Made by a program: the position numbers and the translations under genes. Positions 1 through 7,960 of a stretch of 18,341 nucleotides of DNA are shown in pieces (positions within the stretch are counted from its first letter, which is position 1; each line of letters starts with the position of its first letter). The stretch is from the NCBI GenBank assembly GCA_050743205.1, contig JBOGEA010000083.1, positions 1 to 18,341 on the forward strand. The letters are read 5' to 3'. A model generated the notes under the pieces. The model did not search any database, was not told the DNA's origin, and worked only from the letters and a program-made list of their open reading frames with translations. This stretch comes from JBOGED01 sp050743205. Its GTDB lineage: Bacteria > Actinomycetota > Nitriliruptoria > Euzebyales > Egibacteraceae.

Positions 1-473
1 ATCCGCCGCATCGCCTCTTTGCGGTCGTGGCGGGCGAGGTGGTCGATGAAGAGGATCCCGTTGAGGTGGTCCAGCTCGTGCAGGAGCATCCTGGCGTCGA
101 TCCCCTCACCCTTCACGTTGATCGGCTCGCCGTGGATGTCATAGCCCTGCACGTGCGCGCGCAGCGGGCGTTTGGTCGGGTAGAAGAGGCCCGGGAACGA
201 CAGGCAGCCCTCCTCACCGGTCTCGAACTCCTCGGAGACCTCGATGATCTCGGGGTTGACGAGATCACCCGCGGGAAGGATGCTGTTCGCCCACACGAAC
301 AGACGTTTGAGCACCCCGACCTGGTTGGCCGCGATGGCGGCGCCCTCAGCCGCGAGCATCGTGAGCCGCATGTCCGCCGCGAGCCGTCGCAGGGCGTCGT
401 CGAACTCGGTGACCTCCAGCGCTCGCTCGCGCAGGATCGGGTCCCCGAAGATCCGGATTCGCAGTGGGGGCAT
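1..473 (-). CDS. def: Peptide deformylase (C-terminus cut by window edge)
   Basis: Removes the N-terminal formyl group from nascent proteins in the cytoplasm, using a metal ion. About 157 codons are visible and the 3' end runs off the window. The three family motifs are readable. Motif 1 is the variant GAAIAANQ (about residues 44-51; the usual form is GxGLAAxQ). Motif 2 is EEGCLSFPG with metal-ligand Cys90. Motif 3 is LHELDHLNG with His132, Glu133 and His136. The start ATG at 473 gives MPPLRIRIFGDPILR, a normal PDF N-terminus, and lies 10 bases after the priA stop, so the two are probably one operon. Changes in motif 1 are common in secondary actinobacterial PDFs, so activity is likely but not proven. 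Confidence 0.93.
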   Translation of the reverse strand, partial: MPPLRIRIFGDPILRERALEVTEFDDALRRLAADMRLTMLAAEGAAIAANQVGVLKRLFVWANSILPAGDLVNPEIIEVSEEFETGEEGCLSFPGLFYPTKRPLRAHVQGYDIHGEPINVKGEGIDARMLLHELDHLNGILFIDHLARHDRKEAMRR

Positions 474-483
474 GCGCGTTGTC

Positions 484-2388
484 TCATTCGTTCGTGGCAG
501 GGTCGACATCGACGCGGACCCTGCGGCCGTGGGAACCCCACGCGTGCCGCAATGGGGTGAGCGCGGCTAGGGTGCCACGCAGCGCTGCGGACTTCACGAG
601 CACGGCTCCGTCTGTGGACGGCCCCAGCACCTCGTCCGATGCGGGCAGGCAGTCGCGGAGTTCGGAGGCGACCCGATCGCCGTCGTCGGCAGGGCCGGCG
701 ACCCGGATGAGCCACCCGGCCGGAGGGTACCGCAACTCGGCGCGCCGCTCGGCCTCGCGCTCCCAAAACCCGTCCGGGTCCCGCCTGACCAGCGCCTGGA
801 TCGCCGGATGGCCGCGCTCACGCGTCTGCACGACGACGCGGCGGGACCAACGCGCGACGGCGAGCCACAGGCGCAGCGCGTCCTCACCCGCGTCCAGAGC
901 CCCCCGCCGCAGCATCGCGTCCGCGTCCACGATGACCGCGAGGTCAGCCGGCGCGTCCCGCAGCCATCCCGGGCGCATCACCACGCTGCCCCGGGTCATC
1001 ACCGCGATGGCCGGCCTGTTCGCGGGGCCGGGGGCGTCGAAGCCCTCCATCTTGGTGACCTCGGCCTGGGGATAGCTGCGCGCCAGCTCCTGCGCCAGGC
1101 GACCCACGCCAGCGGCCAGCGGCGTGGTGCGCTCGTCGCCGCAGACCGCGCAGGGCTTGGCCGGACCGGTCCAGCCGCAGGCGCCGCAGTGCTGGCTCTG
1201 TTGCGCATCCATCCCCAGCGATCCGGCGCAGACGGGGCAGGCCAGCCGCCGCCCGCACCCGCAGCAGGCCAGCACGGCGCCTTGACCCCGCCGGGCGGCG
1301 AGCACGACCGCCGCGCCCCCGGCCTCGACCACCTCGGTCAGCGCCCGCGCGGTGCGGTCCGAGAACCGGCCTCTGTGAGCCCCGGGCTGCGCGTCGGCAC
1401 GGTCGACGACCTCGATATGCGGCAGGTGGGCGCGCTGGGTCGCGCGGTCCGCCTCCACGAGTTGGAGCAGCCCCTCGGTCCGGTGCCGCCACGCCGCCGC
1501 GCTGGGCAGGTCGCCTATGAGGACACAGGTCGCGTTGGTCAAGCGCGCCCGGGCCAGCGCCACCTCTCGCACGTGATGGCGGGGGCTGCGCCGCTCCTTA
1601 TACGCAGGGTTGGCCTCGTCGTCGATGATCACGAGGCCGAGGTGTTGGAGCGGCGTGAACACCGCAGACCGCTCCCCTACCACCAGCCGCAGGTGCCCCG
1701 CCTGAGCGCGCAGGAAGATGCGGTAGCGGTCGGCGGCGCAGGGGTGGGCACGCAGGTCGACGCCGTCCGGGCCGGCGGCGTTGAGCGCGTCCTGGGGCAG
1801 CGCCGAGGAGGGGTCAGGGACGATGAGGAGCGCCGAGCGGCCCGCCGCCAGCGCCCGGGCCACCAGGTCGGCGGCCATCGCGGCGGCGTCGTCCCCGGGC
1901 AGCGAGCGCCAGAAGAACGCCTGGCCTGCCGGGCTGCTGGCCGCCTGAAGCATGCGCGAGGCGCGATACGGCCGCCACGCCTGCCCGGGGCATGGGGGGC
2001 GGGCTGCTGTCCGCCGTGCCTGGCGGGGCGCCGGCCACGCCGCTGCCTCCGCCTCCACCCTGGCGACGCGGGCGGGCAGGGCATGGCGCAGCACGTCGGC
2101 CAGGCTGCCCGCGTACCGGTCCGCGACCCAGCGGAACAGCCGCAGACCGTCCTCGTCGAACCAGGCGGTTGCGCCGTCGACGCGGAGCAGCGGGCGGATC
2201 TTTGCCGGATCGGTCGCCGGCTGGTCGCTGACCTCCACGACCCAGCCGGTCAGCCGCCGCCCCGAGAACGACACCCGCACCCGCCGCCCGGTCTGCACCT
2301 CAACGCCCTCAGGCACAAGGTAGTCGAACGGACGGTCCAGATGCGCCGGCGCCACCTCGACGACCACCCGCGCGTACCGCTCACCCAT
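484..2388 (-). CDS. priA: Probable replication restart protein PriA (primosomal protein N'), helicase-deficient actinobacterial type
   Basis: PriA recognises stalled forks and reloads the replisome. This 634-aa protein starts with the 3'-DNA-binding domain (VVVEVAPAHLDRPFDYLVPEG, about residues 8-28). It has the cysteine-rich zinc region (CCGCGRR, CPVC, CGACGW, CAVCG) in its C-terminal half. I see no Walker A GKT motif, and the DEEH box is DDEA (in VIIDDEANPAYKERRSPRHH). This matches actinobacterial PriA homologues annotated as probable N' lacking helicase activity. I chose ATG 2388 (MGERYARVVVEV) over the upstream in-frame start at 2454, because the extra 22 residues come from the intergenic repeat region. 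It lies between metK (upstream) and def (10 bases downstream). Confidence 0.93.
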   Translation of the reverse strand: MGERYARVVVEVAPAHLDRPFDYLVPEGVEVQTGRRVRVSFSGRRLTGWVVEVSDQPATDPAKIRPLLRVDGATAWFDEDGLRLFRWVADRYAGSLADVLRHALPARVARVEAEAAAWPAPRQARRTAARPPCPGQAWRPYRASRMLQAASSPAGQAFFWRSLPGDDAAAMAADLVARALAAGRSALLIVPDPSSALPQDALNAAGPDGVDLRAHPCAADRYRIFLRAQAGHLRLVVGERSAVFTPLQHLGLVIIDDEANPAYKERRSPRHHVREVALARARLTNATCVLIGDLPSAAAWRHRTEGLLQLVEADRATQRAHLPHIEVVDRADAQPGAHRGRFSDRTARALTEVVEAGGAAVVLAARRGQGAVLACCGCGRRLACPVCAGSLGMDAQQSQHCGACGWTGPAKPCAVCGDERTTPLAAGVGRLAQELARSYPQAEVTKMEGFDAPGPANRPAIAVMTRGSVVMRPGWLRDAPADLAVIVDADAMLRRGALDAGEDALRLWLAVARWSRRVVVQTRERGHPAIQALVRRDPDGFWEREAERRAELRYPPAGWLIRVAGPADDGDRVASELRDCLPASDEVLGPSTDGAVLVKSAALRGTLAALTPLRHAWGSHGRRVRVDVDPATNE

Positions 2389-2457
2389 GGCGATCGGCCG
2401 GGGTCTGGCCTCGCGCCCCCGGGGCCCCCGAGTGCGCCGGCTCGCCAACTGCAACTG

Positions 2458-2487
2458 CAGCTTTCCTCCGGATCCGGAGGAAACCTG
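2458..2487. repeat. REP-like palindrome, copy 1
   Basis: A 22-bp perfect palindrome at 2462-2483 (TTTCCTCCGGA followed by its reverse complement). It extends to 30 bp with one mismatched pair (CAGC on the left, CCTG on the right). It lies between metK and priA, and a second copy sits 62 bp further on. It could act as a REP-like element or as a transcription attenuator between metK and priA; there is no T-run. Confidence 0.85.
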
Positions 2488-2519
2488 CGGTCAATACGCG
2501 GCAAAGCTGGCCGGACCCG

Positions 2520-2549
2520 CAGCTTTCCTCCGGATCCGGAGGAAAGCTG
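2520..2549. repeat. REP-like palindrome, copy 2 (perfect 30 bp)
   Basis: CAGCTTTCCTCCGGA followed immediately by its exact reverse complement, so every one of the 30 bases is palindromic. It shares the 22-bp core with copy 1. It lies 25 bases beyond the metK stop on the minus strand, so it could form a strong hairpin after metK. Confidence 0.88.
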
Positions 2550-2574
2550 GCATCCAGGCTGGAGAACACGCCGG

Positions 2575-3771
2575 CTACGCGCCAGCGGCGCTGCGCAGGT
2601 CGTCGGCGCGGTCGGTGCGCTCCCAGGCGAACCCGTCACGGCCGAAGTGGCCGTAGCAGGCCGTCGCCCGGTAGATCGGGCGCCGCAGGTCGAGGTCGCG
2701 GATGATCGCGGCCGGCCGCAGGTCGAACACCTCGCCGACGCCCGCCAGGATCTTCTCAGGGTCCACGGTCTCGGTACCGAACGTCTCCAGCGTGACCGCG
2801 ACCGGATGCGCGACACCGATCGCGTAGGCGACCTGCAGCTCCGCCCGATCGGCCAGCCCCGCGGCCACGATCGTCTTGGCCACCCACCGCGCCGCGTACG
2901 CCGCCGACCGATCGACCTTCGTCGGGTCTTTGCCGCTGAACGCGCCGCCGCCGTGACGGGCCATCCCCCCGTACGTATCAACGATGATCTTGCGCCCGGT
3001 CAGCCCCGTGTCGGCCTGCGGGCCGCCCACCTCGAACCGGCCGGTCGGGTTCACCAGCACATCAGCCGGATCCCAGGCAATAGTCGGCGGGATCACCGGC
3101 TCGATCACATGCTCCACGAGGTCGGGCCGCAGCAGCGTCGCCACATCGATGTCGGGCTGGTGCTGCGCCGAGATCAGCACCCGCGTCACCCTGACGGGGC
3201 GAAAGCCGTCGTACTCGACGGTGACCTGCGTCTTGCCGTCCGGACGCAGGTAGGGCACCACCCCGGACTTGCGCACCGCCGCCAGCCGCTCGGCCAGCCG
3301 GTGCGCGAGATGGATCGGCAACGGCATCAGCACCTCGGTGTCCCGGCACGCGAACCCGAACATCATCCCCTGGTCACCCGCGCCGAGCAGGTCCAACTCA
3401 TCGACGTCGTTGCCGGTCCGGTGCTCCAGCGACGTGTTCACCCCCGAGGCGATGTCGGCCGACTGCTCATGCACCGCCACGAACACCCCGCACGTGTTCC
3501 CGTCGAACCCCGACGACGCACGGTCGTAGCCCACCCCGATCAGCGTGTCCCGCGCCACCTGCGCGATGTCCACATACGTCTCGGTCGAGATCTCCCCCGT
3601 CACCACCACCACCCCATGCGTGACCAACGTCTCACACGCCACCCGGCACCGCTCCGGCCGCGGATCGTTCGCCAGCACCTCGTCCAACACCGAGTCCGAG
3701 ATCTGATCCGCAACCTTGTCCGGATGACCCTCAGTCACCGACTCCGACGTAAACAACCACCCTCGCCCCAT
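2575..3771 (-). CDS. metK: S-adenosylmethionine synthase
   Basis: Makes S-adenosylmethionine from methionine and ATP in the cytoplasm. At 398 aa it has the normal family length. It carries the methionine/ATP-site motif EGHPDK (residues 14-19), the signature GAGDQG (130-135) and the glycine-rich loop GGGAFSGKD (274-282), plus DGKTQVTVEYD near 178-188. The start ATG at 3771 gives MGRGWLFTSESVTEGHPDK. No clear Shine-Dalgarno is visible, so the message may be leaderless or nearly so. It is the first gene of the metK-priA-def set on this strand. Nothing suggests damage. Confidence 0.97.
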   Translation of the reverse strand: MGRGWLFTSESVTEGHPDKVADQISDSVLDEVLANDPRPERCRVACETLVTHGVVVVTGEISTETYVDIAQVARDTLIGVGYDRASSGFDGNTCGVFVAVHEQSADIASGVNTSLEHRTGNDVDELDLLGAGDQGMMFGFACRDTEVLMPLPIHLAHRLAERLAAVRKSGVVPYLRPDGKTQVTVEYDGFRPVRVTRVLISAQHQPDIDVATLLRPDLVEHVIEPVIPPTIAWDPADVLVNPTGRFEVGGPQADTGLTGRKIIVDTYGGMARHGGGAFSGKDPTKVDRSAAYAARWVAKTIVAAGLADRAELQVAYAIGVAHPVAVTLETFGTETVDPEKILAGVGEVFDLRPAAIIRDLDLRRPIYRATACYGHFGRDGFAWERTDRADDLRSAAGA

Positions 3772-4231
3772 GCCGCGCAGTGTACGCCCACCGCCGTGTC
3801 GCCAGCCTCAGTCGAAACGGTAGATGGCGCAGGGACGTCGGCGGCGGGCCGGCTCGGCCTGCGGATCAGGGAAAGCTCGCACGCACGAAGCGGGCTGCAG
3901 CGGCCCCGCCACGCGCAGAACGAGCGGCGACCGCCTCAGCCGTTATGCGGGCAGAGGAGGTCGGAGCCGTTGCGGTTCGCGGGTGGTGCTGGGCGTGAGA
4001 GGAACGCCATCTGGCGACTGCCGACACCGCACCGATTATCGCGCCGTGTCAGGAGGTCTGGACACGGCCCGTTCCTTCAGGGACGAAACAGTTGCTCTGT
4101 TCTGTTAGCGGAGGAAGTGGGCTAGCATACGGCTGGAGCCTCAGTTCTGAGTGACGCAGAAGAGGACAGAACAGCGTAAAATACCGACAATATTGGACAC
4201 AAGCGCCAAAGAGCTTGAGGGTGACCACAGC
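3772..4231. other. Intergenic region between divergent metK and TIR genes
   Basis: I see no convincing gene in these 460 bases. The left part is GC-rich and the right part, near the TIR gene, is more AT-rich, which marks the edge of the accessory DNA. It contains a small hairpin at 4043-4068 (8-bp stem GCCGTGTC/GACACGGC, 10-base loop) and a 9-bp inverted repeat at 4097-4105 and 4166-4174. The metK promoter must lie in the left part, but no clear -10/-35 pair is recognisable. Confidence 0.6.
4097..4174. promoter_or_regulatory. Possible operator: 9-bp inverted repeat upstream of the TIR gene
   Basis: CTGTTCTGT at 4097-4105 is matched by its exact reverse complement ACAGAACAG at 4166-4174, with 60 bases between. 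It lies directly upstream of the TIR-domain gene in an AT-richer stretch, where a repressor or activator site would be expected. No regulator gene is adjacent, so this is a weak inference. Confidence 0.25.
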
Positions 4232-5221
4232 ATGAATTCTTCTGAACCACAGATGTCTGGACCGGAGCGGCCTACACGTGTTTTCATCAGCCATCGACAT
4301 GACGATGCGCGGATCGCTCATGTCCTGCGCCAGTTCCTTCGAAGGGTGACGGCGGGAGCCGTGGAGGTCTTTCAGTCATCGTATGAGGGAGGCGGACCTG
4401 AGATCGGCAAAATTCTCAGCCAGGAGCTGGGCAGAGAGTTAGCTGAGGCCGAACTCATTTTGCTGATCTACACTATCGCTGATGAGAATTGGTCCTATTG
4501 TATGTGGGAATGCGGTGTCGCCTTCGACCCACGCACGAACGACACGAGGATCGTGGTGCTCCAATGCGGACAAGCCATTCCTGCCCCGCTGAACGATCGC
4601 GTGCGGGTCAGGCTGGACCGAGAGGAGAGCATTCGCAGGTTTGTTAAGAAGCTCATGACCGACGTCGACTTCTTTCCCCGCCGGCAGACACCCATCACCC
4701 GCTTCGGGGCTGACAGCCATGAAGTCGAGGACGCTGCGAGAGAATTGATCGCCCTCTTGAAGCCGGTGGCGTTGGGCGAATCTGAAGAGCACTGGCCGGC
4801 ATGGCCCTGGCTGCGCTTTGAGGTTCCCCTGGAGCGCGCTCTCGAGATACGGAGCATGTTTCATACCGGCCGATCGGATGACGCTTATACCGCTATCCGG
4901 TCCGGATGCGTCATCGGGGACAACGACGACTACGCGGTGGAACTGTTCGGGATTCGCAGGTTCGAACCAAATCAGACCTTGGGATCCTTAGTGACCGATT
5001 GGGAGAAGAGGAACGCCGCGCCGTCGCATTGGGCCACGTCGCTCCTCAGACAGATCGCTAAGGCGATCTGCTGGGAGTTTCCAGATCCCGAATGGGCCGC
5101 CTTTTCAAACGCGCCAGGGGGTCGGCTTTCTACGCTCCAATATTGTTTCAGTGCGGAAATCGCCAGGGCAGCAGCGCATGCAGTTCGACGTCCAGTTCGT
5201 CCGCTTCGACCTCGACAATAA
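4232..5221 (+). CDS. TIR-domain protein, probable NADase-type defence effector
   Basis: A 329-aa protein from ATG 4232 (MNSSEPQMSGPERPTRVFISHRH); a GTG 27 codons upstream (4151) is an alternative. Residues about 14-150 look like a TIR domain. The first strand is TRVFISHRHDD. The pattern WSYCMWECGVA places a glutamate near residue 93, where TIR NADases have their catalytic Glu. Bacterial TIR proteins commonly cleave NAD+ during abortive infection. The C-terminal half (about 150-329) is not a domain I recognise and may be the sensor. No partner gene (Thoeris ThsA, Argonaute, cyclase) is nearby. Base composition is less GC-biased than metK, suggesting transfer. The final approximately 30 residues are Arg/Ala-rich and may result from a frameshift (see findings). 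Confidence 0.7.
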   Translation: MNSSEPQMSGPERPTRVFISHRHDDARIAHVLRQFLRRVTAGAVEVFQSSYEGGGPEIGKILSQELGRELAEAELILLIYTIADENWSYCMWECGVAFDPRTNDTRIVVLQCGQAIPAPLNDRVRVRLDREESIRRFVKKLMTDVDFFPRRQTPITRFGADSHEVEDAARELIALLKPVALGESEEHWPAWPWLRFEVPLERALEIRSMFHTGRSDDAYTAIRSGCVIGDNDDYAVELFGIRRFEPNQTLGSLVTDWEKRNAAPSHWATSLLRQIAKAICWEFPDPEWAAFSNAPGGRLSTLQYCFSAEIARAAAHAVRRPVRPLRPRQ

Positions 5222-5971
5222 GACTCAGCTGCCTAAGATTCAGATTGCAGTCGACTGACAAGGTGCGGCTGTACCCACGGGCGAATCAACAAAATATGAC
5301 GCACATGAGAGACTTGGCGCCCCGGCACGCCGGACGTCAAGTTCTCAGCCACACTGTCCGCTGCCCATGATGACCATGCATGCCCGCCCAGGGCCATCCA
5401 CCAATGATCAATGCTTACATACGTGTAACTGGCCCGAGGTGTTGTGGAGACTTTGCCCCACCTGGTGGGGCAAAGTCTCCACAACACTGCCGTCGATGGG
5501 CTGCGAAGGGGAAAAGGCGAGGAAATCCGAACGAGAAGTGCGGAAAGCAAGATGTAAGGATCACCCAGCAGATGCACCCATGATCGCGACCCACACGCCC
5601 GACGACCCGATCTCGTCCTCCGCTGCTCTGGACAGCATTGAACATCGGTGGTCGTGACGCGCCAGCGGCCCGCCGAAGGCGACGGTTCGTCTGAGGATCA
5701 AGCGCCGCACAGCAACAGGACGGGACGCTCCGCTGACGAGCGGGCGGGGCCTGGCGAACGATACCCGGCAGGGCGTCTGCTGGCCGGGTCCCGAGCCTCC
5801 GCAGGGATACAGAGCGGGACCGCCGCCACCGGTACCGGCAGGGCGCGCTCGCTGATCCGTGCAGAGAACCTGGAGAAGCCAGCCTTTCAGGTCTTGGGGT
5901 CCGGCGTCACCGTCATGATGTCGGTGTTGTCGTGGGGCGTGAGCGCGTGCTGTCCGCGGTGGTTGGGGTGC
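5222..5971. other. Intergenic region after the TIR gene
   Basis: No convincing gene is seen in these 750 bases. The only structured element is the 49-bp hairpin at 5439-5487. Open frames here have atypical composition and no recognisable product. The first part (5222-5600) is AT-richer like the TIR gene; the last part returns to high GC before the convergent regulator's 3' end. Confidence 0.6.
5439..5487. repeat. 49-bp perfect hairpin (24-bp arms, 1-base loop)
   Basis: The left arm (5439-5462) starts GTGTTGTGGAGACTTTGCCC. A single T (5463) separates it from its exact 24-base reverse complement (5464-5487). No mismatch occurs. It lies between the convergent TIR and regulator genes, so it could work as a bidirectional terminator, although there is no T-run. 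It may instead be a REP/MITE-type mobile palindrome. Confidence 0.9.
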
Positions 5972-7960
5972 TTACGGATCAGGAGGCGGCTGGGAGGAGG
6001 CCTGTTGGATCAGGGGTGGCATGCCGAGCGCGCGGGCCGTCCGCAGCGCCTGGGCTCGCAGCGAGTCCGCTGTCTGGCGGTCGCCCGGCAGGCCCCGTGC
6101 CAGCAGGGCGTGGGCGTAGTGGCACTGGGTGTGGGCGAGGTGAGGGGCGGCGCCGATCCGCGCGTTGACCTCCAGCGCGACCTCGAAGTGCCGGCATGCC
6201 GCGTCCACGTCGCCCATTGTGGCCGCGAGCTGTCCCAAGCAGTGGGCGACCGAGCCCAGACAGCCGACGCCGCGGATGACCACGACACAGTGGTGCGCAA
6301 AGGGCAGCAGCAGCTCGTACAGCATCACCGCCCGCCGCGCGTCGCCGAGCGACGCGCAGACCTCGGCGGCGAGGGCGACGGTGAACAGCCACGCCACATG
6401 GCGCGGGATGAGCGTGAAGTCCTTGGCGGCCAGCCGCTCGAACTCCCCGCGGGCGGCCTCCTCATCGCCGGCCGCCACATGGATCAGGGCCAGAGCGGCC
6501 CGCCAGGCGAGGAGGTGGGAGAAATCGCGGACCAATCCGCTGACGGTCTCGTCCAGCTCGGCCAGGCGGCCCTGCTCCTTGCGCAGCAGCAGAAGCTGGG
6601 CGGCGGCCTCGACCTGCGACTGGGTGGCGTCCAGCCGCTGTAAGCGGCGGCCGAAGCCGAGCGCTTGGAGGTTGTGCCGCTCGGCCACGTCGAAGCGGCC
6701 GGCCATCAGCGCCCGGGTGCTCCGCCAGATGTGCGCCCAATACAGGTGGACCGGTTGGCGCAGCTCCTCAGCGACCCGGATGTAGGCGCCGAGCTCGGCG
6801 TCGGTGGCCGGGACATCGCCCAGCTGCAGGAAGCCGACGATGCGCCACCCGCGGGCCCGCTGCGCCATCTCCCTGTTCGCGGCCGCCTCGGCCAAGGCGA
6901 GGATCTCGCCCGCCAGATCCAGCCGCTCCTGGAGCGTGTCGGGGCCGAGGAGGGCGAGACACCTGCTGCCCAGGACCGACGCGAGCACCTCGGTGTCGCC
7001 CAGACGCCGGGCCATCGCCACCGCCTGCCGGCTCAACACCAGCCCACGCTCCCGCAGCGCGCGCCGGGCCTCGGCGTCGGGCTGCCAGTACTGCGTCAAC
7101 ACCAGCGTCATCGCGAGGTGGCCCAGCACCTGGGCGCACAGCGGCGAGTCGCCGGCGGCCAGCAACGCCAACGCCTCCTCCAACAGCCCGACCACAGGCT
7201 CGACAGCGCCTGGCAGGGGGAGCGCGAAGCCGAAGAAGATCTCTGTGACGCCGAGCGCGGCGCGAGCCAGCCGTCGCGGGTCGCCGAGCGCTCTGGCGCC
7301 GCCAGCCGCACCCAGGAGGGTCTCTTGGGCGCTGGCCATGTCGCCCGCCCTCATCTGGGCATCGGCCAAGGCCAGCAGCAGCCCACAGCGGCGGGCCTCA
7401 TCCGGGTGTTGGCCGAGCGCGAGCGCAAACAGGCGGGCAGCCTCCTCATAGGCCAGCAGGGCCAACGCCCGCTGCCCGGCCCGGGTCAGGTACGCAAGCG
7501 CCTTCGCGGCGTCGGCGGCCTGGACGAAATGGGAGGCGAGCTCGGCCAGGCGCGGCTCCAGATCGCCCGCGTACAGCCCCTCCAAGGCCTCGCCGACCTG
7601 GTGGTGCAGCAGCGCGCGTCGGGCGCCCAGCTGACGGTACAGCGCGTCGCGGACCAGCACGTGACAGAAGCGGTAGCGGCCGACCGCCCTGGGCACCTCA
7701 GCGACGACGCCGAGCCCGACCGCCTGCTCGACCAACTCGACGAGCGGCCCCACCTCAAGCCCGCTCACCGCGTGGAGCACAGCCAGGTCGAACACCGGCC
7801 CGATGACCGAGGCCGCCGCCAACACCGCGCGGGCCTGCGCCGGCAGCCGCTCCAGCCACCCCCCCACCACCTCCAGCGCCTGCTGGGGAACACCCTCGTC
7901 GAACTCCTCCTCAAAGCGGACCAGGTCACCCCGCTCCGCCAGCGGCTGCACGAGCTGGCT
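5972..7960 (-). pseudogene. C-terminal half of the frameshifted SARP/BTAD-AAA regulator
   Basis: This reading frame continues the regulator described at 7926-9566. It begins in the middle of the AAA/STAND module (SQLVQPLAERGDLVRF), directly where the upstream frame reads GGNPLF, the family's usual GGNPLFV..LV motif. About 662 codons follow. They include the winged-helix-like region of STAND ATPases (LPAQARAVLAAASVIGPVFDLAVL, RYRFCHVLVRDALY) and a long alpha-helical, Ala/Leu-rich TPR-like tail with repeats such as EAARLFALALGQHPDEARRCGLLLALADAQMRAG split over several helices. It has no start of its own and no LuxR-type HTH at its end. Restoring the frame would give a regulator of about 1,200 aa. 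A sequencing error is possible. Confidence 0.8.

Noticed and set aside
808..4125. A very long plus-strand open frame opposite priA and metK
   Set aside because: It is the antisense shadow of two well-recognised genes in high-GC DNA. It has His/Arg/Pro-rich composition and no domain.
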